Part shown: positions 46,233 through 56,427 of the stretch, piece after piece
How the letters are laid out: each line of letters opens with the position of its first letter
Numbering within the stretch: the stretch's first letter is position 1
Assembly: GCA_016703105.1 (NCBI GenBank)
Contig: JADJCS010000006.1
Coordinates: 175,456-239,455, forward strand
Direction: 5' to 3'
Source of the DNA: Flavobacteriales bacterium
GTDB taxonomy: Bacteria; Bacteroidota; Bacteroidia; Flavobacteriales_F; PHOS-HE28
DNA length: 64,000 nt
Made by a program: the position numbers and the translations under genes
Notes under the pieces: model-generated
Told to the model about the DNA's origin: nothing
Database searches by the model: none
Seen by the model: only the letters and a program-made list of their open reading frames with translations

Positions 46233-46955
46233 ATGGCCAACACCGTATTGCACAAGGCGAATTCCCGGGGCCACGCCGATCATGGCTGGCTGAATTCCCA
46301 CCACACCTTCAGCTTCGCCAATTACTACGACCCCGAGCGCATGCACTTCGGCGTGTTGCGCGTGCTGAACGACGACCGTGTGGCACCAGGTAAGGGCTTC
46401 GGCACCCATCCGCATGAGAACATGGAGATCATCTCCATTCCCTTGGAAGGCGACCTGGAGCACAAGGACAGCATGGGCAACGTGGCGGTGATCCGCAAAG
46501 GGGACATCCAAGTGATGAGCGCCGGCACCGGTATCACGCATAGCGAGTTCAACAGGAACCCGGATAAGGAGGTGCGGTTCCTGCAGATCTGGGTCTTCCC
46601 ATCCCGGCGCGGTGTGACCCCGCGCTACGACCAGATCACGCTGGACGCCAGCGAGCGGCACAACCAATTGCAGCAGATCCTTTCTCCGGATCCCAACGAT
46701 GCCGGTGTGTGGATCCACCAGAACGCTTGGTTCCATTTGGGCACGTTCGACAAAGGCTTCCAGACCAGCTACGCGATGAAGGACAAGCACAACGGCGTAT
46801 ACGCGTTCGTGTTGAAGGGCGATGTTACTGTGCAGGGCACCGCCCTGAACCAACGCGATGGGCTCGGCTTGTGGGATACGGACGCCGTGTCGGTCATGGC
46901 CGATAGCCCGGGCGCCGAACTTTTGCTGATGGAGGTGCCTATGCAAGTGAACTGA
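46233..46955 (+). CDS. Pirin family protein
   Basis: 240 residues from ATG 46233 (MANTVLHKANSRGHADHGW). Pirins are bicupin metal proteins of the cytoplasm; some act as quercetinases, others as redox sensors. Family words are SFANYYDPERMHFG, GFGTHPHENMEIISIPLEG (metal His/His) and GITHSEFN (His). Upstream, a second frame from GTG 46090 encodes a leader-like stretch (DRKNLLRMSLLSAGFAAVGG) that would join the pirin frame through one missing base at ~46170 (AQTRYTSWTST... before MANTV). Several Bacteroidota pirins begin this way, so the real protein may be a leader-bearing form of ~288 residues with a frameshift. The nitroreductase gene follows 27 bases downstream. Confidence 0.9.
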   Translation: MANTVLHKANSRGHADHGWLNSHHTFSFANYYDPERMHFGVLRVLNDDRVAPGKGFGTHPHENMEIISIPLEGDLEHKDSMGNVAVIRKGDIQVMSAGTGITHSEFNRNPDKEVRFLQIWVFPSRRGVTPRYDQITLDASERHNQLQQILSPDPNDAGVWIHQNAWFHLGTFDKGFQTSYAMKDKHNGVYAFVLKGDVTVQGTALNQRDGLGLWDTDAVSVMADSPGAELLLMEVPMQVN

Positions 46956-46982
46956 AGACCGGTTGAAGTGTTCATCTTCGCC

Positions 46983-47591
46983 ATGGAAACAACCGCTTTG
47001 GAGACGCCCGATACACGCGCCATAAAAGAGGCGCGCACCACGTTCCCCGTACTGCCCTTGATCCGTCAGCGATGGAGCGCGCGCGCCTTCAGCGAGCGGC
47101 CGATCACCGAAGAAGAGCTCCTCACCGTTCTCGAAGCGGCGAGTTGGGCGCCGAGCGCGATGAACGAGCAGCCTTGGCGGTATCGGTACGCCCTCCGCGG
47201 CACGACCTGGTTCCATACGCTTTGGGACTGCTTGCTGCAGAACAATCGCCTGTGGGCGCAGAACGCCGGGGCTTTGATCGTTTGTTCTGGGAAGCTCCTG
47301 TTACAGAGGAACGGTCAGCCTAACAACAGTTGGCAACACGATCTGGGCATGGCCAATGCCAACCTGCTGACCCAGGCTGTGAGCATGGGCATCTATGGCC
47401 ATTTGATGGGCGGCTTCGATCACCCCAAGGCGAGCGTGGCTCTTTCAATGGACACCACCACAGAGGAGATCGTCTGCTTTCTGGCCCTGGGCCATTTAGC
47501 CGGCCCAGAGGGGCTGCCTGAACCTTTCCACACGCGGGAGATCACCCCGCGCGTGCGCCGTCCCCTGCCGGAAACGGTAACCGCGCTTTAG
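46983..47591 (+). CDS. Nitroreductase family protein
   Basis: 202 residues from ATG 46983 (METTALETPDTRAIKEA). FMN-binding words of the family are visible: RWSARAFSERPITEEELLTVLEAASWAPSAMNEQPWRY at the N-terminus, NANLLTQAVSMGIYGHLMGGF in the middle and VCFLALGHLAGPEGLPEPF with a PxRR tail at the end. These enzymes use FMN and NAD(P)H to reduce nitro groups, quinones or similar substrates. It sits behind pirin on the same strand, and the pair may form a small redox unit. Substrate unknown. Confidence 0.92.
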   Translation: METTALETPDTRAIKEARTTFPVLPLIRQRWSARAFSERPITEEELLTVLEAASWAPSAMNEQPWRYRYALRGTTWFHTLWDCLLQNNRLWAQNAGALIVCSGKLLLQRNGQPNNSWQHDLGMANANLLTQAVSMGIYGHLMGGFDHPKASVALSMDTTTEEIVCFLALGHLAGPEGLPEPFHTREITPRVRRPLPETVTAL

Positions 47592-47681
47592 TCCTTCGCC
47601 ACCCCTCCGATCCGCATCACCGCCGTGGGTGTTCGCAGTTTCGGGACCATGCACAGCTCCTGGCTCCGTTAATTCGGTGCC

Positions 47682-48797
47682 ATGCGCGCGATCCAATTCC
47701 TCGCCGGTGTCCTGTTGTTGCTCGTACCCGAGATCCTTCGGGTCTACTACATCATGCCTTTCCCCGGCAGCCAGGAGGATGTGGCCACGGACCTGCGGCA
47801 GGTGACCATAGCGCACTGGTTGCACAACCATATCTGGTGGGTACGGCTCATCGGGCTCGCGCTGCTGGCGGGGCCGTTCATCTTTTACCTGCGGAACGGC
47901 AACTGGTGGAAACGGGTCGCCGTGATCCTACCTGCCGCACTTTGCGCGCTGGTGTTCTATGCCTTCAACTTCAAGTTCATGGCGGACAAGATGTTCTACC
48001 CGCCGAAAGAGAAGGTGATGCGTGTGGTCGCGATCACCGACAGCACGGCCAACTCGCTCGTCATCGCCATCGAACAGAACGGCGATGCACGTGCTTACCC
48101 CATCGAGCTGATCGGCTACCACCACCAACTGCTCGACACGATCGGCGGCGGATCGGTGTTGGTGACCTATTGCACGGTGTGCAGGACCGGACGTGCGTGG
48201 AAGCCGGTGGTGAACGGCGAGCCCGAGACGTTCCGACTGGTCGGCATGGACCATTTCAATGCCATGTTCGAGGACAGCCGCACCGGCTCTTGGTGGCGGC
48301 AGGTGAGCGGCGAGTGCATCGCGGGGCCGTTAAAAGGACAGCGACTTGACGAGATTCCGAGCTCCCAGTTCACGCTGGGCGAATTCGCCGGGGTATATCC
48401 CAATGGCCTCGTCTTCCAGCCCGACCCCAACTTCACTGAACAATATGCCGGGCTGGAAGGGTTCGATAACGGCACCATCGCGAGCGGATTGGAATATCGC
48501 GATACGGCTAGCTGGCAGCCGAAAAGTTGGGTGGTGGGCGTGATTCACAAAGGTCAGGCGAGAGCGTATGATTGGAATGATCTTTCCCGGCTCGGCGCAA
48601 TCAATGACACGATTTCCGGAGACTCCATCGTTGTTAGCCAACCGAACGTTATTTGGTCATCCCGCGATACGTCGTTCAAGAGCGATACGCTCGCGTTTTT
48701 GGTGACGACCACCTACGAGCGCATCTCCGCCTACCAGGAATTCTGGCACAGCTGGCGCACCTTCCACCCGAACACCACGCGCTACGAACCGCGCTAA
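47682..48797 (+). CDS. DUF3179 domain membrane protein
   Basis: 371 residues. Three hydrophobic segments lie near the N-terminus (FLAGVLLLLVPEILRVYYI, WWVRLIGLALLAGPFIFYL and VAVILPAALCALVFYAF). The rest matches DUF3179, a beta-rich domain with conserved VTYCTVCRTG (two Cys), WRQVSGECIAGPL and ISAYQEFWHSWRTFHPNT. Function unknown; the paired Cys and its outer location suggest redox or metal binding, as inference. The ATG at 47682 starts the first membrane helix. No operon partner is clear. Confidence 0.87.
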   Translation: MRAIQFLAGVLLLLVPEILRVYYIMPFPGSQEDVATDLRQVTIAHWLHNHIWWVRLIGLALLAGPFIFYLRNGNWWKRVAVILPAALCALVFYAFNFKFMADKMFYPPKEKVMRVVAITDSTANSLVIAIEQNGDARAYPIELIGYHHQLLDTIGGGSVLVTYCTVCRTGRAWKPVVNGEPETFRLVGMDHFNAMFEDSRTGSWWRQVSGECIAGPLKGQRLDEIPSSQFTLGEFAGVYPNGLVFQPDPNFTEQYAGLEGFDNGTIASGLEYRDTASWQPKSWVVGVIHKGQARAYDWNDLSRLGAINDTISGDSIVVSQPNVIWSSRDTSFKSDTLAFLVTTTYERISAYQEFWHSWRTFHPNTTRYEPR

Positions 48798-48821
48798 GTA
48801 CTTTGGCGGAAAGATCCCGCC

Positions 48822-49226
48822 ATGGCGCACGATCCCCTTTTCGAGCAGCGCATCGCCGAGGCGCTGAAGGCGCAAGGCGCGAAACCCGAACACAAAAAGA
48901 TGTTCGGCGGCGTGGCCTTCATGGTGCATGGGAACATGAGCGTGGGCATCACCAACAAAGGCGACTTTATGGTGCGTTTCGATGGTTCACGACATGCGGA
49001 AATAAGCAAATGGCCCGGGGCTAAACCGATGACCTTCGGCAAGGGCGACATGAAAGGCTTCCTCTTCGTGGACGCCGATGCTGTGGAGAGCCCGAAGGCG
49101 TTGGAGAAGTGGGTGACGATGTCGCTGGCCCATATACGCACGCTGCCCAAGAAGACGGCCGCGAAGAGCGCAACGAAGAAGCCCGCCGCCAAGACCGCGA
49201 AGGGCGCACCTTCAAAGAAGAAGTAG
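48822..49226 (+). CDS. TfoX N-terminal domain protein
   Basis: 134 residues. The first ~105 match the TfoX/Sxy N-terminal domain (AEALKAQGAKPEHKKMFGG, AFMVHGNMSVGITNKGDFMVR, MKGFLFVDADAV, ALEKWVTMSLAHIRTLPKK). A Lys/Ala/Thr-rich tail follows, which resembles nucleic-acid-binding tails. Stand-alone TfoX-N proteins are common in Bacteroidota and their job is unknown; TfoX itself regulates competence in Gammaproteobacteria. Located 24 bases behind the DUF3179 gene. Confidence 0.88.
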   Translation: MAHDPLFEQRIAEALKAQGAKPEHKKMFGGVAFMVHGNMSVGITNKGDFMVRFDGSRHAEISKWPGAKPMTFGKGDMKGFLFVDADAVESPKALEKWVTMSLAHIRTLPKKTAAKSATKKPAAKTAKGAPSKKK

Positions 49227-49280
49227 CGTGCTCGGGTCCGTGCTGATGTGCCTGCGGCATGCCGGGTGGTGCATTCTCGC

Positions 49281-49288
49281 TATCATTG
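49281..49288 (+). promoter_or_regulatory. Candidate -7 box TATCATTG for the DUF4234 gene
   Basis: One mismatch to TAnnTTTG and identical to the octamer at 9160; it ends 25 bases before the ATG at 49314. Confidence 0.35.
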
Positions 49289-49313
49289 GATACCACAACA
49301 CCAAAACCACCAC

Positions 49314-49661
49314 ATGACCGCGCTACCCCAATTCAAGAACGATCCGATCATCGTGCTCGTGCTCGGCCTGCTCACCTGTGGGCTCTACCTCATCTACTGG
49401 AACATCAAAGCCGCCGAGGTGTTGAACGCGGTCGCGGAACGCGAAGCGATCTCCCAACCGATCGCCATTTTCGCCGGTTGCTGCAGCCCGGTGAACCTGT
49501 ATTTCTACTACCTCGCCGGTCGCGAATGCCTGCCCAAACTTTCGGCGCGCGTAGGCGAGCCGCATAAGGACCAGGCCACGCTGCTGCTCGTGCTCGGCTT
49601 CCTGTTCCCCATGGTGGCCGCCATGATCGTGCAAGGCGAGATCAACAAGCTCTACAAGTAA
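49314..49661 (+). CDS. DUF4234-like small membrane protein
   Basis: 115 residues from ATG 49314. Three hydrophobic stretches are visible (IIVLVLGLLTCGLYLIYW, ISQPIAIFAGCCSPVNLYFYY, LLLVLGFLFPMVAAMIV). The N-terminal LGLLTCGLYLIYWNIK is the DUF4234 signature. Role unknown. The next gene starts six bases after its stop, so it is cotranscribed with the DUF2752 gene. Confidence 0.78.
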   Translation: MTALPQFKNDPIIVLVLGLLTCGLYLIYWNIKAAEVLNAVAEREAISQPIAIFAGCCSPVNLYFYYLAGRECLPKLSARVGEPHKDQATLLLVLGFLFPMVAAMIVQGEINKLYK

Positions 49662-49667
49662 ACGGCC

Positions 49668-50093
49668 ATGGATAAACGCTGGCTCGCGATCGCGGGGGCC
49701 GGGCTCACTTTGCTAGCGCCCTGGTTGCTGTTGCACATGTCCCCGGACATCGAGCATGAGCAATCGCTCTGCCCGCACAAATTGCTCACTGGCTTGCCTT
49801 GCCCGGGCTGTGGGATCACGAAGAGCCTCGTGCTGCTTTACCAGGGCGATCTGTTGGGCAGCTTGTCCTACCATCTCTTCGGACCGCTCGTGGTGCTTGG
49901 CTGTATCGGCGTGCTCGTTTGGATGAGCGCCGAACTGTTCACGAGACGACGCTACTTGCGAAGTCTTCTGTACAGCACGCCTCTAGCTTGGTATGGCGCG
50001 GTGTTCCTCGGCGTTTACCATGTCGTGCGGCTGTGCTACTTCATTTCCACACGTTCCATCCACGAGATCCTGCACGAGTCGATGTGGCGCTAA
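49668..50093 (+). CDS. DUF2752 small membrane protein
   Basis: 141 residues. DUF2752 words: CPHKLLTGLPCPGCGITKS at residues ~36-54 with the conserved CPGCG, and three hydrophobic segments (ITPKRW-like N-terminal helix IAGAGLTLLAPWLLLH, LVVLGCIGVLVWMSAELF, YGAVFLGVYHVVRLCYF). Function unknown; the Cys pair is typical. It follows the DUF4234 gene by six bases and precedes a T9SS gene by 16 bases. Confidence 0.82.
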   Translation: MDKRWLAIAGAGLTLLAPWLLLHMSPDIEHEQSLCPHKLLTGLPCPGCGITKSLVLLYQGDLLGSLSYHLFGPLVVLGCIGVLVWMSAELFTRRRYLRSLLYSTPLAWYGAVFLGVYHVVRLCYFISTRSIHEILHESMWR

Positions 50094-50109
50094 CGCCGCT
50101 CGAACACCC

Positions 50110-51885
50110 ATGCGCACAACGCTCCTTTCGGTCGCGATCGCCTCGTTCTTACTGACGGGTACCCGCTCGACCGCCCAATGCCCCGGCTGCCAGACCGACC
50201 TCGCCTGCCAGGTGAGCCCGGCCTATCCCACGCTCTGCCCCGCAGCACCGCCTGCCGCCACCGCTGGCGTGTACTATGAGACCGATCTCACCTTCTGGCT
50301 GCCGGCCACCTTCGATGATCCGGGCACGGGCCTCACCGTGGACTTTCTGCAGATGACGATCACCAGCATCGCTGGAATTCCGTTCGGCCTGGCCATCGAG
50401 ACCAGCGATCCGCTCGGCGTGTACGACCCACAGCAAAGCGAATTCGGTTGCGCGCGCATCTGCGGAACTCCGCTCGGTGCCGGCACCTTCCCGATCACCA
50501 TCAGCATTCTCGCCACGGTGGAGTTCAGTGGCTTCGAGGTGGATGTCCCGGAGACCTTCCCCGTGATCCTTACCGTCCTCCCGGGCACGGGCTCCAATTT
50601 CGGTTTCACCTTCTCGCCTTCGAGCGGCTGCGCGCCGGTCACCAGCACCTTCGGCCCGCTGATCACCGGAGGTGGCGCACCGGTCACCTACGATTGGGAC
50701 TTCGGCAACGGGAACCTCTTCACAGGCGATACTCCGCCGCCACAGACCTTCACCCAAGCCGGTGACCACCTGGTCACACTCACCACCTCGATCGGCGGCT
50801 ACCAACTCGACCAGGTGGAACTGGTGAGCGTGAACGGCAACTGGTGCGGTGATGTGGAAGAGCCGGATATTCCCTTGATCGGATGCACGGGTTCGCCGGA
50901 TCTCTACTACGTGATCACCGATGGGAACGGCGACAGTTACACCTCGTCCACGCAAGATGATGCGAGCGGTGCCACTTGGAGCGGCCTGGGCGTAACGCTC
51001 AGCCAACCGCCCTACTCGATCGCCTTCTTCGACGAGGATCCCGTGAGCCAGGATGACGCGCTCGGCACGTACAACCTGACGTTGGGTGTTCCCGGCACTT
51101 ACCCCTTCAGCATCGCTGGCGGAACGGTGGGTTCACTGATCATTTCGGAGACAGTGCTTCAAATTTTCCATGATACTGATATCGTGCAGGTGTTCGCCTT
51201 GCCCGACATGACATGGACCTACGACAGTCTCTCGCAGACCCTCTGCCTCGGCGATACCGCGCTGGTAAGCGTGACCTGGTTCCTGGACGGTGATACCATC
51301 CCGAACGCGAACGGCCTGTGCGTTCAAACCAATGATCCCGGCAGCTACTGGGCCACCGGCACGAACGGCTTCGGCTGCACCGGGCTGAGTGACACCCTGG
51401 TGATCTGCCCAGTCATCACCATCACCTCCGACGCAGGCATACTCTACACCGACAACGGCTTCGCCACCTACGCTTGGACCTTCAACGGCACGCCGATCTC
51501 CGGAGCGGATGGAGCCTTCATCTTCGCGCAGGGTGATGGGAACTATGCGGTCACCATCACAACCAATGATTGTTGCACGGTGAGCGCGGAGTACACGCTC
51601 ATCTCTACCGGAGTTTCAAGCGAGGCGACGCAAGCCGCACACTTGATCGTGTTCCCTGTACCCAACGAAGGACGATTCACCGTCCGCGCACTTGGCGCTA
51701 TGGAAGGTCAGGCGGAGTTGCAGGTGATGGATGTACAAGGACGCGTGCAGGCCACTCTTCGGCCCTGGCTTGTGGGCGATACTTCGATCGAGATCGATCT
51801 GGGGGATGTAGCGCCCGGGACCTATCTCGTGCAACTGCGTGATGCCAGTGGGAAGATGATGGTGCGCGCGGTGGCGGTGTACTGA
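50110..51885 (+). CDS. T9SS-sorted protein with PKD-like domain
   Basis: 591 residues from ATG 50110; signal peptide MRTTLLSVAIASFLLTGTRS. After the signal a Cys-rich stretch (CPGCQTDLACQVSPAYPTLC) is followed by a beta-rich domain, a PKD-like repeat (SNFGFTFSPSSGCAPVTSTF, APVTYDWDFGNGNLFT), an Ig-like unit (SYWATGTNGFGCTGL) and a type A sorting tail (VFPVPNEGRFTVRAL, VMDVQGRVQATLR, GTYLVQLRD). Likely exported to the cell surface by the T9SS. The role is unknown. The gene overlaps no neighbour but is close behind DUF2752 (16 bases). Confidence 0.85.
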   Translation: MRTTLLSVAIASFLLTGTRSTAQCPGCQTDLACQVSPAYPTLCPAAPPAATAGVYYETDLTFWLPATFDDPGTGLTVDFLQMTITSIAGIPFGLAIETSDPLGVYDPQQSEFGCARICGTPLGAGTFPITISILATVEFSGFEVDVPETFPVILTVLPGTGSNFGFTFSPSSGCAPVTSTFGPLITGGGAPVTYDWDFGNGNLFTGDTPPPQTFTQAGDHLVTLTTSIGGYQLDQVELVSVNGNWCGDVEEPDIPLIGCTGSPDLYYVITDGNGDSYTSSTQDDASGATWSGLGVTLSQPPYSIAFFDEDPVSQDDALGTYNLTLGVPGTYPFSIAGGTVGSLIISETVLQIFHDTDIVQVFALPDMTWTYDSLSQTLCLGDTALVSVTWFLDGDTIPNANGLCVQTNDPGSYWATGTNGFGCTGLSDTLVICPVITITSDAGILYTDNGFATYAWTFNGTPISGADGAFIFAQGDGNYAVTITTNDCCTVSAEYTLISTGVSSEATQAAHLIVFPVPNEGRFTVRALGAMEGQAELQVMDVQGRVQATLRPWLVGDTSIEIDLGDVAPGTYLVQLRDASGKMMVRAVAVY

Positions 51886-52045
51886 ACCGAGTTGCGCGCT
51901 CCGATCACCGTTCGGTTCCTTGAAAGAATGTTCTCAAGGAAACGAGGAATGGCATTGGTATCCCGAAGATCCTTGCCTAGCTTTCATCCGCTTCGTGGTG
52001 AAGGCCGCTACCACAGTGCGACCGTAACATTCGATCTTTTCGACC

Positions 52046-55000
52046 ATGGAACGGAATGTTGATCACTTGAAGAATTCACGTCTCCATGAAATCTCCTGTG
52101 TTTTCAAGGGGTTTTCAACAATGGGGGGGGGTATTTTAGTCGCTTGCGTGCTCAGCCTAGGCACTGGGCGAGCAAGCGCTCAGGAACGGCCGGGCTGGAT
52201 CTTGGGGAACGAAACATTGGGTTTTCCTGAACAAGTCGGACCCGTGATCCAAGTAACCCCACTGCCGATACCGAACGATCCTGGAGTAAGTACCGATCTT
52301 CAATACGCTGGCGTATCCACGCTCCGTTCGGCCATCCGCCTCAATGATCAATTCGGCGCGCTCCTCGCGTTCCTCGTGGATGGCCGTATCTATGACCGCG
52401 AAGGCTACTTGCTGGCTGACCGCTCGGACGCAGGATGCCAGGAATGCCTGCCTTGGGGGATCACTCATGCTGTAGCGGTGCATCGGCCGGGCAGTTGCTA
52501 TCAATACTTGTTGTTCACTGAAGTTCTGGGTACCGGAGGAGGCGTCGGTACCGTGCCATACCAGGTGTATTGTTCAGTTCTGGATCTCGCTCTTCCGAAC
52601 CCAAAGTTCGACCCTATAGACCATCCATATAGGCGTGGGCGTTTGCTTGACCTGGGTGCCCTCGAATTGAACGGATACGATTTCCCCGATCTGGGCGCAT
52701 CCTTCCTTTCCAGTACAGTTTGGTCCCTTCAGGTCCCCGGCACCGCGAATTTCAACAACGTCGCGGGCCACATGGATGCGGTGGACCTGGGCCATGACCA
52801 GGCCAAATTCCTTTTCATCACCACTGGCAATATCGTAACGCGCTACCGTATCAGCAGCACGGATCTCTCACACCTAGGGGACGAATCCATCGCCTTAGAC
52901 CCGAACTGGACCATTGATGAACCACGCTGGCCCACCGGAGAATTGGAAGCGATAAAGGTTGGAAATGAGATCCGGGTGGCCTTCAGCGGATTCGGATACG
53001 ATGTGACAACGAATCCATATACCGTAGGTCATTGGATGGCCCTACGCCGCTACACTTTGGCAGGCGCCCCGATAACCGATCAACGCGTACTGCTTGACAG
53101 CTTTCTCTATTCAACACTACAGGACGCTTCTTCACATCTCACCGGGCTTGCGTTCGAACCCACCGGCACTTACGTGTACTTCGCAAGGAAACGACAACCT
53201 CGCCTGGGCGCTGTGGAGTTCAGCACGGGTGCGGTGACATTCACAGCACACGATATTGGCGACCATAGATTTTCGCAGTTGGAGGCTGCGCCGGACGACC
53301 AGGACCCTTCCCAAGCGGCCATCTATGCACTATCGCCCGCGGGTGCTTTTGGTCGTATTTCCGACATCGCCGATCCCACGTTGTGCCAATGGACCCCGTC
53401 GGTCGCTATGATCACCGCGCCTGCTACTTGCGCCGGGGTGGATGATGCCCAGCAGTATACCGGCCCCGCTGACGACTACTATACTTTACCCCAGTCCGTA
53501 ATAGGACTGGACGCCTATGGACCGGAACATCCGACCCTATGCTGTGTGGACATGGTGGAAGCCGAAGGGCATACCATCAGCGCCGCAGTGGGCAACGCTT
53601 CCTGGGTGCCGGGTTCCAACCCTTTTCTCAATACGGTGCATCCCATCATCGTGCGGCTCGAACTGCGCATACCTGCCGGGGCGCACGTCACTGCAAACAA
53701 TTTGGAGTTCCGCTTCGGGCCCGGCGCGACACTTGTGATCGAACCCGGCGGAAGCTTCACCGCTTCCTCTGTACGTTCATCAATGCTTGTCCGGAGGAAT
53801 TCTGGCAAGGCATTGAAGTGAGGGGTAACGTAGGCTTGCACCAATACGGCGGTGCGCATCCCGGTCACCAAGGGCACTTGGTCTTGGGAACGGGCTGCAC
53901 CGTGGAGAACGCCGAGATGGGCATTCTCGCCAGCAAGTGGCCGGTCACGGATTTCTGGAATTTCCTGTATGGCGGTGGCGTGGTGGAATGCGCTGGCACC
54001 ACCTTCAGGAACTGCCGCGAGGGCCTGCGCGTGCACCAATACCAAGGCTACCTGCCGGGCACAACCACCCATACGCGCAACCGCAGTTATTTCCGGCATT
54101 GCACCTTCACGGTCGACGAGCAATACCCCGGCACCTTCGCGTTCCTACACCACGCCCGCCTTCACAAGGTGGATGGCATCCTCTTTAAAGCCTGCACGTT
54201 CGAGAACACGGTGAGCGATGCCTTCGCTGATACCCACGGCGGCAGCCAGGCCCTGGGCCACGGCATCTACAGCATGGATGCCGACTACCTCGTGGAGCCC
54301 GGCTGCAGTGTGATCCTCAACCTGGGCGATCCCTGCCCGCCACAGAACCTGCTGCCCTGCCGCTTCATCGGTCTGGACCATGGCATACATGCCCTCGCCA
54401 GCACCACCACCCGCCGGTTCTCCGTCACCAACGCCTCCTTCGAGAACAATATCTGCGGGGTGTACACCGCAGGGGTGATCAGGGCCAAAGTGGTGGACAA
54501 CGACTTTGTGCTCGGCAAGCGCGATGTGAACTTGATTGGGGAAGTGGACCAAGAATTCATCTACGGCCACCGGGGCATCTACACCTTCGGCAGCTACGGC
54601 AGCTTCTTAGACGATAACACCCTCGGGCCCGATCCCTTGGCCTTAAGCATCGCCGAAGGCATCGTGGTGGGCTATAGCAGGGACCATAACGACATGGTGT
54701 GGCGCAATACCGCCGGCGGTTTGGAGAACGCCTACGTGGGCGAGGGCGTCTGCGCCGATCCGAATCTGCGATCAACAATTGGTCTCCACTTTTACTGCAA
54801 TACCAACAATAATAACCAAGTCGGGATATGGAGCAGGAAGGTTGACCTCGATCCAGGAACTGCTGCCAATCAGACCATCCGGACGATCCAAGGCTCCATC
54901 CATCGTTCAGCGGACAATACGTTCGATCGCACGCCGGGCCAATTGGACATCAAAAACACCAATGGGCAGAGCAATAGCCTGCAATACTGGTGGGCTGATC

Positions 55001-55208
55001 CGGCCGTTCCCTACGACCCCTTGTACAATACGCCCAACTTCGTGCAGGACGCCAACGAGAGCAACGGCGATCCCGTGGAGCGGCCGTTGCAGAATTGCGC
55101 CCATCGCAATTACATCATTGATGGGTGGCCGGTGGCCACATGCACCTGGCCAATGAGAAATGGCATACGGCAACGCGCGCTATCTCTACGACCAGCTGAT
55201 CGATGGCG
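52046..55208 (+). pseudogene. T9SS beta-helix protein, 5' part, interrupted by an IS element
   Basis: Starts at ATG 52046 (MERNVDHLKNSRLHEISC) or, giving a cleaner signal peptide, at ATG 52121. Residues to ~560 form an unrecognised N-terminal domain of a secreted protein (MDAVDLGHDQAKFLFITTGN). From ~53700 the protein turns to a right-handed beta-helix pattern (EFWQGIEVRGNVGLHQYGG, AGTTFRNCREGLRVHQYQG, VSDAFADTHGGSQALGH). A one-base loss at ~53770 splits it into two frames, and another break is likely at ~55165. Just before the IS the words GNARYLYDQLIDG are in the frame that continues behind the element as GSTDEVVEEI. So the gene ran from 52046 to 57488 before insertion. Confidence 0.8.
52123..52131 (+). 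repeat. G9 homopolymer at the signal-peptide region
   Basis: Nine G residues directly after the ATG at 52121. Length changes would switch the 52046 frame on or off, which is typical of slip-strand phase variation, but a single sequence cannot show variation. Confidence 0.5.
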
Positions 55209-55309
55209 TGTAGGCTTCCCTAAGATCGGTCCGATCGTAACTGGAGGTTGGCTGCGCGGCTTTTGCGCGCAGCGATCGGCAAGGGGCTACTTTCAACCTC
55301 ACTGTAGCC

Positions 55310-55581
55310 ATGAGAAAGTCGAAGTTTTCAGAGCATCGATCATTGCGATACTGAAGCAACACGAGAGCGGCTTGAAGGTCGCGGACATCTGTAGGGGAGC
55401 ATACCATCAGCGCGGCCACCTTCCACAACTGGAAGGCCCGTTATGGGGGCATGGAACCTAGCCAGCTCAAACGGGTAAAGGAGCTCGAGGAAGAGCTCAG
55501 CCGCCTCAAGCGCATGTACACCGAGTTGAGCATGGAGAACGACGCCATGAAGGCGGCGATCCAAAGAAGTGGGGCGCCTGA
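55310..55581 (+). pseudogene. IS3-type transposase OrfA (frameshifted)
   Basis: About 90 residues when repaired. Begins ATG 55310 (MRKSKFSEH), then in another frame IIAILKQHESGLKVADICR, then again the frame with TISAATFHNWKARYGGM and the leucine zipper (LKRVKELEEELSRLKRMY). Breaks are at ~55328, ~55396 and ~55565; with one added A the natural TGA falls at 55579. These proteins bind the IS ends. Present as read it could not be made. Confidence 0.75.
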
Positions 55582-56373
55582 CGAGAAACGGGAGATCGTA
55601 CAGGCGTTGAACGAGCAGATGATGAGCCAGCGCAAAGCTAGCCACATTGTGCGATCCCCGCAGCACGGCCAGGTACACCAAACGACCGGCCGATGATAGC
55701 ATGTTGATAGCAGCCCTGACCGAGCTCACAGAAGCATCCGGCCATCGGGTTCTGGCAATGCCATCACCGCTTGCGGATGAAGGGGTGTGCTGATCAATCA
55801 CAAACGCCTTTACCGCGTGTACACCAGCATGCACTTGAACATCCGTCGCCGGGCAAAGAAGCGCTTGCCTGCGCGCGTGAAACAAGCTTTGTTCCGGCCC
55901 GCAACACCCGACCAAGTCTACAGCATCGACTTCATGCACGACACGCTATGGGATGGCAGGACCTATCGGCTGCTGAACGTGATCGACGAATACAACCGCG
56001 AGGTATTGGCCATCGAAGTGGACACTTCATTGCCGGCCCTGCGCGATCCGCGTACTGGAGAGGATCAAGTCCGTACGACCCTTGCCCAAGATGATCCGCG
56101 TGGACAACGGCCCGGAGTTCATCAGCCACAAGCTTCGATCAATGGTGCAGGGATAACGGTATCACCCTGGCCTACATACAGCCCGGCAAACCAACACAGA
56201 ACGCCTACGTGGAACGCTTCAACGGCAGCATGCGTCGCGAACTGCTCAGTGCCTATGTGTTCCGCACCTTGGACGAAGTACGGGAGAAGGCCGAAGAATG
56301 GATGGACGATTACAACAATCACAGACCTCACAAAGCGCTCGGCTACCGATCACCGGCGCAAACTCAACCATGA
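55573..56373 (+). pseudogene. IS3-type transposase OrfB, rve integrase core (frameshifted)
   Basis: The catalytic core is spread over frames: YSIDFMHDTLWDGRTYRLL (first Asp), MIRVDNGPEFISHKL (second Asp) and QNAYVERFNGSMRRELL (Glu), then YNNHRPHKALGYRSPAQTQP and TGA at 56371-56373. Breaks lie at ~55650-55790, ~56045 and ~56141. All three catalytic residues are present in the DNA, so it was recently functional, or its breaks are sequencing errors. Confidence 0.78.
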
Positions 56374-56427
56374 ACAGCCCTTTGGAACCTCCAGTTATGA
56401 TCGGACCGAAAACAAGGGAAGCCTACA

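Larger units (their letters stand above)
55209..56427 (+). mobile_element. IS3-family insertion sequence (1219 bp)
   Basis: Ends are imperfect inverted repeats of about 40 bases. Both start TGTAGGCTTCCCT and share CGGTCCGATC and TAACTGGAGGTT. A 3-bp target duplication GCG flanks it (55206-55208 and 56428-56430). Inside lie orfA (IS3-type helix-turn-helix plus leucine zipper) and orfB (rve integrase core with D-D-E motifs), arranged as in IS3 with orfB in the -1 frame. Removing the element and one GCG restores an open frame through the host gene. Confidence 0.9.
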
